From Cellvibrionaceae bacterium AOL6 (lineage in GTDB: Bacteria > Pseudomonadota > Gammaproteobacteria > Pseudomonadales > Cellvibrionaceae): a DNA stretch of 64,000 nt. The translations under genes and the position numbers were made by a program. Position 1 is the first letter of the stretch. Each line of letters begins with the position of its first letter. This document shows positions 46,807-56,284 of the stretch, piece by piece. The notes below the pieces were generated by a model that ran no database searches, was not told where the DNA came from, and was given only the letters and a program-made list of their open reading frames with translations. The stretch covers positions 62,001 through 126,000 of the forward strand of contig NOXC01000004.1 in NCBI GenBank assembly GCA_003265435.1, written 5' to 3'.

Positions 46807-48096
46807 TTAGGCCGACAACGAGTCGCCCTGCTGCACCTGGTTTCGCCCCTGACGCTTGGCAAGGTACAGCGCGCGGTCCGCGCGCTCGAACAGGTCTTCA
46901 TAGGTCCCTGCCTCAAAGACCTCTTCTGAGGCAACGCCAATGCTGACGGAAACCCACGGTGACAGCTCATGAGGCATCTCAGCACGGCTTATTCGCAGTA
47001 ACTCGATGCCTTGACGAATTTTTTCAGCGACTTTAGTCGCATAGTGTAAATCGGCATTCACAAGCAGCACCGCAAACTCATCTCCGTTGTAGCGCGCGAG
47101 ACAATCCCCTTTGCGATTCACTTCCGGTGCATGCTGCAAATACTCACCAATTTGAACCAGGCAACTGTCGGCCTTGCGCTGGCCATAAAAATCATTGTAC
47201 TGCTTAAACTTGTCTACATTGATAAGCAGCAACGCTACTGGTTCCCGCTGTTCCGCCGCGCGCTGCCATTTTACCTTGGCCAAGGCCTCGAATTTCCGGC
47301 GGTTAGTGAGGCCTGTCAGCGCATCCGTCGTTGCAAGTTTCTGCAGGTCGTCGTTGGCTTGGCGCAGGGCCTGCTTCGCCGCGTACAGTTGGTCGTTGTT
47401 GTCGGATAATTCCTGATTTTTAACCGTCAAGTCGTGCACTAAACGTGTATTGGTGTGACTTAGCATAAACAGCTTGTCCACACTGCGGGCGAGGAAAGTG
47501 CCAGCCGATAACATGGTCAGCATGAATAAGAGAATGTATAAGCCGAGCTCGATAAACCCTTCCTCATGTTTGAAAAAGAGGAACCCGGTGATCGGCAACA
47601 AACTACAAAGGGTAAAACTTGCGCCAGCCCAGCGCACTGCCGAATGGGTCACTGTGGTGGCGGCACAGAGGATCACCACCAAAATGATCTGCAACATCTG
47701 ATGGTTCGGCGAACTTTCCGGATAAATGACGAACACGGACAAGCCCCAAATCGCGCCACTCAGTGCACAGCTCATCACAAACAGGCGGCGCCAGAAGCCA
47801 CCTGATTGCATTTCGATGCCTGCACGCGAGTAACGCATACATAATGCATAACGCAAGCCGTAGGAACACAGGCACACAACCGTCCAAGCCACGAGCGCCT
47901 GTAATTCAACGTAGGGAAGTAAAAAATACGTCAGACTGAGAATAACGGCACAAATGACAAGGATCGCGCTACCTTGGGAACCGAAAATAAGGTCATTGCG
48001 CGCCCGACACAGCACGCGCTCATCGACTTCACCGTCCACTTGTTCTTCCGTCAAATGCTCACCCAATGTATTTAAAGCCGCTAAAGACACCCGCAC
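46807..48096 (-). CDS. membrane diguanylate cyclase with NGDEF active site
   Basis: A 429-residue protein with about six membrane helices (roughly 40-210), a short coiled coil (VKNQELSDNNDQLYAAKQAL), and a C-terminal GGDEF domain starting TTDALTGLTNRRKFEALAK. The active site reads RYNGDEFAVLL, so the first Gly is Asn. The inhibitory site RKGD lies exactly five residues before it, so product feedback is likely if the enzyme works. It makes the second messenger c-di-GMP from GTP. The input is unknown. The start is GTG at 48096 with no clear ribosome-binding site. It converges with the ABC ATPase gene. Confidence 0.9.
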   Translation of the reverse strand: MRVSLAALNTLGEHLTEEQVDGEVDERVLCRARNDLIFGSQGSAILVICAVILSLTYFLLPYVELQALVAWTVVCLCSYGLRYALCMRYSRAGIEMQSGGFWRRLFVMSCALSGAIWGLSVFVIYPESSPNHQMLQIILVVILCAATTVTHSAVRWAGASFTLCSLLPITGFLFFKHEEGFIELGLYILLFMLTMLSAGTFLARSVDKLFMLSHTNTRLVHDLTVKNQELSDNNDQLYAAKQALRQANDDLQKLATTDALTGLTNRRKFEALAKVKWQRAAEQREPVALLLINVDKFKQYNDFYGQRKADSCLVQIGEYLQHAPEVNRKGDCLARYNGDEFAVLLVNADLHYATKVAEKIRQGIELLRISRAEMPHELSPWVSVSIGVASEEVFEAGTYEDLFERADRALYLAKRQGRNQVQQGDSLSA

Positions 48097-48338
48097 GTCA
48101 GTAAGAAGTCACACGAATTCCCTATAGACATGGAGTATAGGTGAAAAATAGGGGTAAAACAGCGTCGTTGTGCCACGCCAGGCCTTTAAAATACTCCCGA
48201 CCTCCCCCATTTCGTATCATAGAAAGTCGTCGGCAATCGCACTTTTACGTGGGAACGCAGATTGAATTTCGCAGTCAAAGACGTATGATTGACGCAGGCA
48301 GTTTAGATGCCACCAGGATATTAACGAGGACCTGACAC

Positions 48339-48995
48339 ATGCAAGATCTCTACACTCATACAGGCTCAACCACTAAAGCGGTTGAGGTCAACAAGGTATT
48401 GCGCAACACCTATGCGTTGCTGGGTATGACCGTCGCCTTCAGCGCACTCATGGCCGTCGTCGCGATGGCGCTCAACGTGCCTTACATGGGTCTGTGGATG
48501 CTCCTGCCCTACTTTGCTTTGCTGTTCGCTGTGGAAAAAACCAAAAACAGCGCGATGGGCATCGTGTCTGTGTTCGCATTGACAGGCTGGATGGGCTTCA
48601 CGCTGGGTCCCATCCTGAATGCGTACATCGCCGGTATCGGCATTCAGCCAATCGTAACCGCCTTGGGCGGTACGGCGCTGATCTTTTTCGGCCTGTCCGG
48701 CTACACCTTGGTCACCCGTAAAGACTTCAGCAAGCTGGGTGGCTTCATCATGACGGGCATCCTGATTGCGTTTGTTGCCGGTCTGGCATCGTACTTCTTC
48801 CAGCTCTCCGCCTTGGCGCTTGCTGTGAGCTGTATGTTCCTGTTCCTGTCTTCCATGTTGGTGATGTGGCAGACGAGCGAAATTGTGCATGGCGGTGAAA
48901 CCAACTACATTTCCGCGACTGTGACGCTGTACGTGTCGTTGTACAACATTTTCACCAGTCTGCTGCACATTTTGGGCGTCATGAACGACGACTAA
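48339..48995 (+). CDS. Bax inhibitor-1/YccA family membrane protein
   Basis: A 218-residue protein with seven membrane helices. It opens QDLYTHTGSTTKAVEVNKVL, then RNTYALLGMTVAFSALMAVV. The late segments YISATVTLYVSLYNIFTSLL and HILGVMNDD are typical of this family. E. coli YccA modulates FtsH proteolysis; other members leak calcium. The exact role here is unknown. RBS-like GAGGA lies 11 bases upstream of the ATG. A terminator follows 21 bases after the stop. Confidence 0.9.
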   Translation: MQDLYTHTGSTTKAVEVNKVLRNTYALLGMTVAFSALMAVVAMALNVPYMGLWMLLPYFALLFAVEKTKNSAMGIVSVFALTGWMGFTLGPILNAYIAGIGIQPIVTALGGTALIFFGLSGYTLVTRKDFSKLGGFIMTGILIAFVAGLASYFFQLSALALAVSCMFLFLSSMLVMWQTSEIVHGGETNYISATVTLYVSLYNIFTSLLHILGVMNDD

Positions 48996-49016
48996 GCGAA
49001 CGACGTGGTATTCGTA

Positions 49017-49049
49017 GGGGCCGGCTCACAGTGTGATCCGGCCCCTTTT
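49017..49049 (+). terminator. rho-independent terminator after the YccA-like gene
   Basis: GGGGCCGG (49017-49024) and CCGGCCCC (49038-49045) form an 8-bp stem that can extend inside (CTCACAGTGTGAT), followed by TTTT. Confidence 0.85.
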
Positions 49050-49075
49050 CATTCCTGCAGACCAAAAACCTTCCA

Positions 49076-50200
49076 ATGCCGCAACAAAGCACACCAGGGC
49101 GCGCGTACCCAGACCAATACAACGAGCAACTTCGTCTGAAGGTCGAGAAAACACGCACCGAGTTTGAACCGTTTTACCCAGGCGAGTTAGAGGTTTTTGC
49201 CTCTCCCGAAGCCAATTATCGTATGCGCGCAGAATTTCGTGTTTGGCACGAAGGCGATCGGGCGCATTTCGCGATGTATGCACCTGGTGAGTATAAAAAG
49301 CCCATCCTCATCGAGGATTTCAGTATCGGCGCCCAAACCATAAACCGCCTCATGCCGATACTGCTCGAAGAACTCAATCAAAACCCCATATTGAAATTGC
49401 GCCTCTACCAGGCCGAGTTTCTGACGACCTTGAGTGGAGAGGCCTTGGTAACCTTGATTTACCACAGGCCGCTTGACGACGAATGGCAACAGCACGCGGT
49501 ATCTCTGCAGGCAAAACTGGGGATCAGCATTATTGGGCGCAGTCGCAAGCAAAAACTGACGCTGAGTACAGACTACGTCACCGAACGCTTTGCGCTTGAA
49601 AGTGGCAGTTATGTGTACCGTCAATATGAGACAGGCTTCACCCAGCCCAATGCCTTCGTGTGCACCCACATGCTGAACTGGGCCTGCCGCGTCGCCAGCA
49701 CACTGCCACGTGAACGAGACCTGCTTGAACTCTATTGCGGCAACGGCAACTTCACCCTCCCGCTCTCACGTTTTTTCAACAAGGTACTCGCGACCGAGTT
49801 ATCCAAACTGTCAACGCGCGCCGCGCTCGAAAACATTGAACTGAACGGGGTGGACAACGTCGCTCTGATTCGCCTTTCAGCCGAAGAAGTCAGCGAAGCC
49901 ATGACGGGCGTACGAAGCTTTCGGCGCCTGAAAGACATCGAGCTCGACCAATACGACTTTTCTACGATCTTCGTCGACCCGCCCCGGGCAGGAATGGACG
50001 CGCAGACCTGTGATTTCGCCTCCCGCTTCGACCACATCCTCTACATTTCGTGTAATCCGGAGACGCTGAGGCAGAATCTCGAACAGCTGCACAGCACCCA
50101 TGAAGTCTGCCAAATGGCACTGTTTGACCAGTTCCCATACAGTGAACACCGGGAATGCGGCGTACTGCTGCGCAAGAGGCAAGGTTCCCATGCCGGCTAA
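49076..50200 (+). CDS. trmA: tRNA (uracil(54)-C5)-methyltransferase
   Basis: Makes ribothymidine at position 54 of tRNA; 374 residues, near the E. coli 366. Motifs: YRMRAEFRVWHEGD near the N-terminus, LLELYCGNGNFTLPL (SAM site), TIFVDPPRAGMD and LYISCNPETLRQNL, in which the Cys is the nucleophile. The C-terminal FDQFPYSEHRECGVLL is characteristic. It lacks the TRAM domain of RlmD, supporting TrmA. Its end overlaps murI by 11 bases, so the two are co-transcribed. Confidence 0.95.
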   Translation: MPQQSTPGRAYPDQYNEQLRLKVEKTRTEFEPFYPGELEVFASPEANYRMRAEFRVWHEGDRAHFAMYAPGEYKKPILIEDFSIGAQTINRLMPILLEELNQNPILKLRLYQAEFLTTLSGEALVTLIYHRPLDDEWQQHAVSLQAKLGISIIGRSRKQKLTLSTDYVTERFALESGSYVYRQYETGFTQPNAFVCTHMLNWACRVASTLPRERDLLELYCGNGNFTLPLSRFFNKVLATELSKLSTRAALENIELNGVDNVALIRLSAEEVSEAMTGVRSFRRLKDIELDQYDFSTIFVDPPRAGMDAQTCDFASRFDHILYISCNPETLRQNLEQLHSTHEVCQMALFDQFPYSEHRECGVLLRKRQGSHAG

Positions 50201-51056
50201 TGCGTTGACACGTATTGTTTTACTTGATTCAGGCGCTGGGGCCCTCTCCATCGCAAGCGCCCTGCTGAACACCGGCGCGCAATTGGATATGCACTGCATC
50301 CTGGACCAAGCGGGCTTTCCTTATGGAAAGCTGGATGACCAGGCGCTTTTAGAACGCATCTCCATACTGGTCACACATGCGGACCACCACTGGCAACCTG
50401 ATTTGTACATCGTGGCCTGTAATACCGCCAGCACGCTCGTGCTTGAGGCCTTGCGCTCACGCTTTAAGGGGCCGTTTATCGGCGTCGTGCCCGCGGTCAA
50501 ACCCGCAGCACAGCAAAGCCAGAGCCGGTGCATTGGCGTCATGGCGACGCCTGCCACCGTTCGCCGCCCCTACCTCCAAAGCTTAATCGATCAGTTCGCA
50601 ACACACTGTCAGACCGTACGAATTGCCGCCCCGGAGCTCGTCGAACTCGCCGAACAGAAGCTCTCCAGGCGGGACATCGACCCCAGCCCGATAGATCGCA
50701 CATTGCACCCTGTGCTCGCGGCGCACCCAAGCTTGGATCAATTGGTGCTCGCCTGTACGCACTTCCCGCTTCTGGCGGAGGAGATTCAGGCAAGCCTGCA
50801 TCGGTCGGGTCATCACCATGTCCGTCTCGTGGACTCGTCTTCCGCGATCGTAAAGCGTGTATTCCAGCTCCTCCCCGAGCTGGAAGCGTCCTGCGCACTT
50901 CCGCAAGCCAGTCGCGTTAGCCTTGCTTCAACGGCGCTAGCGGAGCATGTGCGGCACTACGCGGCGTATCTCAAACAGGAATGTGGCGAGATCGAGGTGG
51001 AGATCGATCGAAGCTTGATCGATGTGCTCCCTATGCTTCGAGAAAAAAACGAGTAG
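50190..51056 (+). CDS. murI: glutamate racemase
   Basis: Converts L- to D-glutamate for peptidoglycan; 288 residues from ATG at 50190. The two catalytic cysteines are in DLYIVACNTASTLVLEA and QLVLACTHFPLLAEEI. The N-terminal motif is LLDSGAGALSIASALL, where most members have a VDSGVGGL form. The VDSSSAIVKRV segment near the end fits. An upstream in-frame start lies inside trmA and is unlikely. Transcribed with trmA. Confidence 0.92.
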   Translation: MPANALTRIVLLDSGAGALSIASALLNTGAQLDMHCILDQAGFPYGKLDDQALLERISILVTHADHHWQPDLYIVACNTASTLVLEALRSRFKGPFIGVVPAVKPAAQQSQSRCIGVMATPATVRRPYLQSLIDQFATHCQTVRIAAPELVELAEQKLSRRDIDPSPIDRTLHPVLAAHPSLDQLVLACTHFPLLAEEIQASLHRSGHHHVRLVDSSSAIVKRVFQLLPELEASCALPQASRVSLASTALAEHVRHYAAYLKQECGEIEVEIDRSLIDVLPMLREKNE

Positions 51057-51114
51057 AGGCGCTAATTATGCGCATCTCGAGCGTGGTTTAACGTAGAAAA
51101 GAGCAACGAGAGAG

Positions 51115-51140
51115 AAAAACGCCCCAAGAAGCCTTGGGGC
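51115..51140 (-). terminator. rho-independent terminator after ppiD
   Basis: GCCCCAAG (51121-51128) and CTTGGGGC (51133-51140) form an 8-bp stem around AAGC. On the minus strand it is followed by GTTTTT. It ends the ppiD transcript 24 bases after the stop. Confidence 0.88.
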
Positions 51141-51163
51141 ATTGCGAGATAAGCGCGCAGGAT

Positions 51164-53029
51164 TTAACGGAGCTTGATCGAAGCGCCATCCACGACCATC
51201 TGCTGGTACAGCGCTTGTTCATAAGCGGCTTGTTCACGAGCAATCTGCGCGAGGAAACCTTGCTGCTCCTCGGCGCTCAGATCTTCCGGTGCGCCAGGCG
51301 CCTTGTCCTGAACGGTGATAGCCCAATAGCCGCCATCGCGAGCAGGCTCAGCAACTTGAACGGCTTCATCTTCAAGCGCTTGCGCAAAGGCCAGGTTGGC
51401 CGCTTCCGGGTCAACACTCAGATCATTTCTTGTCACCGCGTCGTACTCAAAAAACACGTAGTCGCTTTCTTCCGCTAACGCTTTAGCCTGACTGGCATCT
51501 TGAGCGGCGCTGTTGATCTCTTGAGCGAGTGCTGCGAGCGCTTCCCGTTGCTTCTGCTCGCGTACGCGCGCCTCAACCAGGCCACGCACCTCTTCAAATG
51601 GACGCACATAGGCTTCGCGATGTTCTGCCACACGCAGGACTACTGCACGCTCGGGACCAAGCTCTACAGTGTTGCTATTGTGGCCGTTAATCAGCACTTC
51701 ATCATCAAACGCCGCATTACGTATAGCCGGTAATCCACTGATGCCACTGCCACTGTTGCGGTCAAAAAACGAACTGGTTTCGACCTGCAAGCCCAGTGCG
51801 CGAGCTGCTTCTTCGAGCGAGTCTGAAGAAAAGGTCAGCTCGCCCAGAGTCTCTAACTGAACGGCGAAATCTTCACTGGCGCGGGCACGTGCGATCGCCT
51901 GTTCAATCTCAGGGCGGCGCTCATCAAGCGTGGGCAGATCAATTGAGCTCACTTCCGTCAATTCGATAAAGTGGATACCGGCGTCCGTCTCGACAGGCGC
52001 TGACACTTCGCCTTCTTCGAGCGTGTATACGGCATTTTCAAAGGCTTCTGGGAACATACCCGGAGTCAGAACCCCCAATAAACCGCCCTCATCACTGGTC
52101 GCAATATCATCGGAATATTCCGCAGCGAGATCCGCGAAACTGGCGCCATCGGCCAGCTTTTGCTGGATGTCCTCAACAGCGGTCTCTTTACCCGCTTCGA
52201 GGAGAATGTGAGAAACCGTGTATTTTTTCTGAGCGTCGAAATTCGCAATCTCAGCCTCGTACTCGGCTACGATGTCTTCTTCAGCAACACTGATGGTGGA
52301 CGCAAGACCGTCGACACTGAGGTCCAGATACTCAATTTTTACTTTCTCTGGAACCGCGTACTGCTGACTGTTCATCTCGTAGTAAGCGGTCAATTCCTCT
52401 TCGCTGAGGGCGATATCAGAACTGACAGCATGCGCGGGAATTTTTACCGCATAAAAGCTGCGCTTTTCATGCGTGAGCGCTACGAGCTGTTCGAACTCGC
52501 GCTCCGTCGCAAAGGCACCGGCTTCGAGGCCCGCCACTTGCTGGTTTACGATCAAATCATTCGCTACCTGCGCCTTGTAAGTCGCCGGAGTAAACCCGCT
52601 TTGTCGCAGCAGTTCACGATAGGTTTGGGGATTGAATTTGCCGTCGTTAAAGAAAATTTCCTGCTGACGTAGCGTTTCCACAAACTGACGCTCAGAGATC
52701 GCCATCCCGGCTTTCTTACCTTCCGTCGCCAAAGCCAAGCTACGTGTCAGGTTATCCAGAACCGGCCCACGCAGGTTCTCTTCACTCAAAAAGGGAGAAG
52801 AGGCATCCACACCCTGCTGCTGCAGCAATTGGTTTTTGCGCATGCGAATCCCACGTTCGAGCTCAAGGTTTGTGATCACCTCGCCATTCACTTTTGCGGC
52901 CTCACCACCGGTGTTGCCCCAGCCGGAAAACGTCGTGCCAACGCCTGAAATCACCATCGGAATGATGAAGATCATAACGACCACGACTACGAGCGTGCCT
53001 TTGAGATTATTTCTGATGCTCTCTAGCAT
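51164..53029 (-). CDS. ppiD: periplasmic chaperone / peptidyl-prolyl isomerase D
   Basis: A 621-residue inner-membrane protein with its main part in the periplasm, helping newly exported proteins fold. One membrane helix (residues 12-34, LVVVVVMIFIIPMVISGVG) is followed by the SurA-like N-domain (VNGEVITNLELERGIRMRKN). A parvulin-type domain follows (KYTVSHILLEAG, LGVLTPGMFPEAFENAVYTL, GIHFIELTEV), then a long C-terminal region. It follows hupB in the same order as in Pseudomonas and E. coli, with a hairpin between them, so it may be separately expressed. Confidence 0.95.
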   Translation of the reverse strand: MLESIRNNLKGTLVVVVVMIFIIPMVISGVGTTFSGWGNTGGEAAKVNGEVITNLELERGIRMRKNQLLQQQGVDASSPFLSEENLRGPVLDNLTRSLALATEGKKAGMAISERQFVETLRQQEIFFNDGKFNPQTYRELLRQSGFTPATYKAQVANDLIVNQQVAGLEAGAFATEREFEQLVALTHEKRSFYAVKIPAHAVSSDIALSEEELTAYYEMNSQQYAVPEKVKIEYLDLSVDGLASTISVAEEDIVAEYEAEIANFDAQKKYTVSHILLEAGKETAVEDIQQKLADGASFADLAAEYSDDIATSDEGGLLGVLTPGMFPEAFENAVYTLEEGEVSAPVETDAGIHFIELTEVSSIDLPTLDERRPEIEQAIARARASEDFAVQLETLGELTFSSDSLEEAARALGLQVETSSFFDRNSGSGISGLPAIRNAAFDDEVLINGHNSNTVELGPERAVVLRVAEHREAYVRPFEEVRGLVEARVREQKQREALAALAQEINSAAQDASQAKALAEESDYVFFEYDAVTRNDLSVDPEAANLAFAQALEDEAVQVAEPARDGGYWAITVQDKAPGAPEDLSAEEQQGFLAQIAREQAAYEQALYQQMVVDGASIKLR

Positions 53030-53088
53030 GGAATCCTCGATATTGTTCGATCTTTTTTTAAATCGATTTTTAATTCAGTTTAAACAAT

Positions 53089-53112
53089 AAAGGCGCATGT
53101 AAATGCGCCTTT
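53089..53112 (-). terminator. hairpin between hupB and ppiD
   Basis: AAAGGCGCAT (53089-53098) and ATGCGCCTTT (53103-53112) pair perfectly around GTAA. On the minus strand ATTGTTT follows. It is likely a terminator or attenuator ending most hupB transcripts. Confidence 0.65.
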
Positions 53113-53192
53113 ATCTGCGGGCTTATGCCCGGCTTTGGGTAGTTGCCGCTCAGCCAGAGCTAGCCAGACCGAGTGACAAAAACGCAATTAAC

Positions 53193-53465
53193 TCAGTTAA
53201 CGGCGTCTTTCAGTGCTTTACCCGGCTTGAAGCTAGGAATCTTAGCCGCAGCAATCTCAATAGGCGCACCCGTTTGAGGATTGCGACCTGTGCGTGCTGA
53301 ACGCTCTTTCACCAAGAAAGTGCCAAAACCAACCAGAGCAACCTGGTCGTCTTCTTTAAGCGCTTTGGTGATGGAGTCAGTCACAGCGTCCAAAGCGCGA
53401 CCAGCGGCTGCTTTGCTAATGTCTGCTGATGCTGCAATGGCTTCAATTAATTCCGATTTGTTCAC
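53193..53465 (-). CDS. hupB: DNA-binding protein HU-beta
   Basis: Nucleoid-associated histone-like protein, 90 residues, full length. It begins [20 protein letters not shown]. It has the DNA-binding arm signature [20 protein letters not shown] followed by [20 protein letters not shown]. It is placed between lon and ppiD as in E. coli and Pseudomonas, a robust marker for HU-beta rather than HU-alpha. Confidence 0.97.
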   Translation of the reverse strand: MNKSELIEAIAASADISKAAAGRALDAVTDSITKALKEDDQVALVGFGTFLVKERSARTGRNPQTGAPIEIAAAKIPSFKPGKALKDAVN

Positions 53466-53726
53466 GTTGAACCCCTCTTATTATCTTTTGATAACTTTGA
53501 TTGTATGCCCGCCCCTAAACGGTCATTGCGATGCCATAGTCTATGGCCAGGTTTCCTGCGATCATCCGCTGTAAACGCGCACCAGTGCGCTCGCTTAGGC
53601 TGGTATTTGATTGCGAAACGAGTTGCGTTTTATACCAAGCGCGCCTATACGGGTCAAGCTTGAAATGCCCAAAACACCAGAGTTTTTACGGGTTTGAGCA
53701 CGATTCGACCAATATCGGCACTGTCT

Positions 53727-55694
53727 TTAGTGTGTGCTGATGCGCTCCCGCGATTGGCTCTCACTCGCCTTCTGTTCCAATGCCTCGTACTCTTCATCAG
53801 AGAAGGGTTTCGGCATATATTGCAACGCAAGCTCAAGCACATCGTCTATCCACTGCACCGGGCGAATGTCAAGATCACTCAAAATATTGTCTGGAATATC
53901 ACGCAGATCCCGTTCATTTTCCTGCGGAATAAGCACGCGCTTGATGCCACCCCTGTGTGCGGCCAGGAGCTTCTCCTTGAGCCCGCCAATCTTCAGCACC
54001 TCGCCTCTGAGCGTGATTTCGCCCGTCATGGCGACGTCCGCACGCACAGGGATATGGGTAAACACCGACACCAACGCGGTACACATCGCGATACCGGCAC
54101 TGGGGCCATCTTTTGGTGTCGCCCCTTCAGGTACATGAATATGGAGATCACGGTTTTCATGAAAATCTGGGGCAATACCCAGAACTTTAGCGCGGGATCT
54201 CACCACGGTCATCGCCGCATGAATCGACTCCTGCATGACGTCGCCAAGCGAACCGGTCTTGACCATGCGGCCTTTACCGGAGACGGCAGAGGCTTCAATG
54301 GTCAATAACTCGCCACCCACTTGAGTCCATGCCAGGCCCGTGACCTGCCCGATCTGGTTCTCTTTCTCCGCGCGACCAAAGTCAAACTTACGAACACCCA
54401 GGAAGTCTTCCAATGCATCCGTCGTCACACTGATGGCCGAGTCAGAGCGTTCTCGCACGTTGCGGGTCACCACCTTGCGAGCGAGCTTCGCAATTTCACG
54501 ATCCAGGCCTCGAACACCGGCTTCCTTCGTGTAGTAGCGAATCACATCGCGCAGCACGGGCGCGTCGACATCGAGCTCTTCTTTCTTCAAGCCGTTATTT
54601 TTAATCTGTTTAGGAATCAGATAACGACTCGCAATATTGACTTTCTCATCTTCGGTATACCCGGGAATCCGAATGACCTCCATCCGGTCAAGCAAGGGAC
54701 CTGGGATGTTCATGGAGTTAGACGTACACACAAACATCACATCCGAGAGGTCGTAATCCACTTCCAAGTAGTGATCGTTAAAGGTGGAGTTCTGTTCCGG
54801 ATCGAGTACCTCCAGCAGCGCGCTCGCAGGGTCACCTCGGTGGTCCATCCCCATCTTGTCGATCTCATCGAGCAGAAATAACGGGTTTTTCACCCCGACC
54901 TTGCACATTTTCTGTACGAGCTTGCCCGGCATAGAGCCGATGTAAGTGCGTCGATGCCCTCGGATTTCAGCTTCGTCCCGCACGCCACCCAAAGCCATGC
55001 GGACAAATTGACGATTCGTAGCGCGTGCAATGGACTCACCAAGCGACGTTTTACCCACACCGGGGGGCCCTACCAAACACAGGATGGGGCCTTTCACTTT
55101 CTTCACACGCTTCTGCACCGCGAGGTATTCCATGATGCGTTCTTTCACCTCATCCAGCCCATAATGATCCTTCTCCAGAATCTTTTGGGCGCGATCGAGG
55201 TCGTGCATAACACGGCTGCGCTTTTTCCAAGGGACGTTCACCATCCAGTCGATATACGCGCGTACCACGGACGCTTCCGCCGACATCGGGGACATCATTT
55301 TTAATTTATTCAGCTCGGCTTGGGCTTTCTCCTCTGCCTCTTTTGGCATACCCGCTTGCTTGATTTTATTTTCAAGCTCGTCGAGCTCGTTGGCTTCAAC
55401 ACCAATTTCACCCAGCTCTTTCTGAATCGCCTTCATCTGCTCATTCAGATAATATTCTCGCTGGCTGCGCTCCATCTGTTTTTTCACGCGGCCACGGATT
55501 TTTTTCTCAACACGGTGCAAATCCGCTTCGGCTTCCAGCAACGCGATCAAGTGCTCGAGGCGCTCATGATCGTCGGTAATTTCGAGAAGTTCCTGCTTCT
55601 GCTTTAAGTCGAGCGACATTTGCGCTGCAACGGTGTCCGCCAAACGACCCGGCTCATCGATACCGCCAATAGAACTCAATACTTCAGCCGGCAC
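53727..55694 (-). CDS. lon: Lon protease, ATPase and peptidase part (frameshifted gene)
   Basis: Most of the ATP-dependent protease Lon, 655 residues. It includes the helical region EKSQREYYLNEQ-like MERSQREYYLNEQMKAIQKE, Walker A LVGPPGVGKTSLGESIA, Walker B NPLFLLDEIDKMG, and the Ser-Lys dyad in PKDGPSAGIAMCTA and GGLKEKLLAAHRGGI. The N-terminal substrate-binding part is in another frame at 55684-56142. The break is an extra base in a T6 run near 55695-55700 (A6 on the coding strand). With five, the frame reads TSKNVPAEVLSSIGG and the whole protein is about 804 residues, normal for Lon. The start given here is internal. Confidence 0.92.
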   Translation of the reverse strand: MPAEVLSSIGGIDEPGRLADTVAAQMSLDLKQKQELLEITDDHERLEHLIALLEAEADLHRVEKKIRGRVKKQMERSQREYYLNEQMKAIQKELGEIGVEANELDELENKIKQAGMPKEAEEKAQAELNKLKMMSPMSAEASVVRAYIDWMVNVPWKKRSRVMHDLDRAQKILEKDHYGLDEVKERIMEYLAVQKRVKKVKGPILCLVGPPGVGKTSLGESIARATNRQFVRMALGGVRDEAEIRGHRRTYIGSMPGKLVQKMCKVGVKNPLFLLDEIDKMGMDHRGDPASALLEVLDPEQNSTFNDHYLEVDYDLSDVMFVCTSNSMNIPGPLLDRMEVIRIPGYTEDEKVNIASRYLIPKQIKNNGLKKEELDVDAPVLRDVIRYYTKEAGVRGLDREIAKLARKVVTRNVRERSDSAISVTTDALEDFLGVRKFDFGRAEKENQIGQVTGLAWTQVGGELLTIEASAVSGKGRMVKTGSLGDVMQESIHAAMTVVRSRAKVLGIAPDFHENRDLHIHVPEGATPKDGPSAGIAMCTALVSVFTHIPVRADVAMTGEITLRGEVLKIGGLKEKLLAAHRGGIKRVLIPQENERDLRDIPDNILSDLDIRPVQWIDDVLELALQYMPKPFSDEEYEALEQKASESQSRERISTH

Positions 55695-56142
55695 GTTTTT
55701 TACTGGTATTGACGTAGTTTTCGAAGCCCGTCAAAAGCGAACGCATTAAGGCATCCGCTTCACGCTCGTCACCAGTGCTAGAAGGAAAAGTTTCAAAATC
55801 GGCGACGAAAAAATCATCGTCTTCGCGTATGTTATCAATGCGCGCACGGCGGCGACCTTCCACGAGGACTTTGATCGTACCGTCTGGAAGTTTTAGCAGT
55901 TGTAACACTGCCGAGACGGTACCGAAACCATAGAGATCGCCCTGCTCAGGCTCATCCACAGACGCATTTTTTTGCGCGACTAACAGCACCTGCTTGTCTT
56001 CCGTCATGGCTTTTTCAAGCGCGCGAATGGACTTTTCTCGCCCAACAAAAAGCGGAATAACCATGTGGGGATAGACCACTACGTCACGCAATGGCAACAG
56101 TGGCAAGGTATTGTCTATGACATCGTGTTCGTAATCAGCCAT
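55684..56142 (-). CDS. lon: Lon protease, N-terminal part (frameshifted gene)
   Basis: A 152-residue fragment with the Lon N-domain: NTLPLLPLRDVVVYPHMVIP, LFVGREKSIRALEKAM, LYGFGTVSAVLQLLKLPDGT, KVLVEGRRRARI. It ends with FENYVNTSKK and a stop a few codons after the homopolymer frameshift. It overlaps the second piece. The real gene spans 53727-56142. No clear sigma-32 promoter was found upstream. Confidence 0.9.
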   Translation of the reverse strand: MADYEHDVIDNTLPLLPLRDVVVYPHMVIPLFVGREKSIRALEKAMTEDKQVLLVAQKNASVDEPEQGDLYGFGTVSAVLQLLKLPDGTIKVLVEGRRRARIDNIREDDDFFVADFETFPSSTGDEREADALMRSLLTGFENYVNTSKKRAG

Positions 56143-56284
56143 GTGTAAACCTCAAGGTATTGAAGCTGTGGCGACGCGTGCAGCGCTCACCACAGTATCA
56201 GGTTTCTGGTAGGACCGCGTGTCAGAGGCACTCGGGCAGGAGGGACACGACCGAAGCTCGGGACACGGCGTGTCCCAATTCAGC

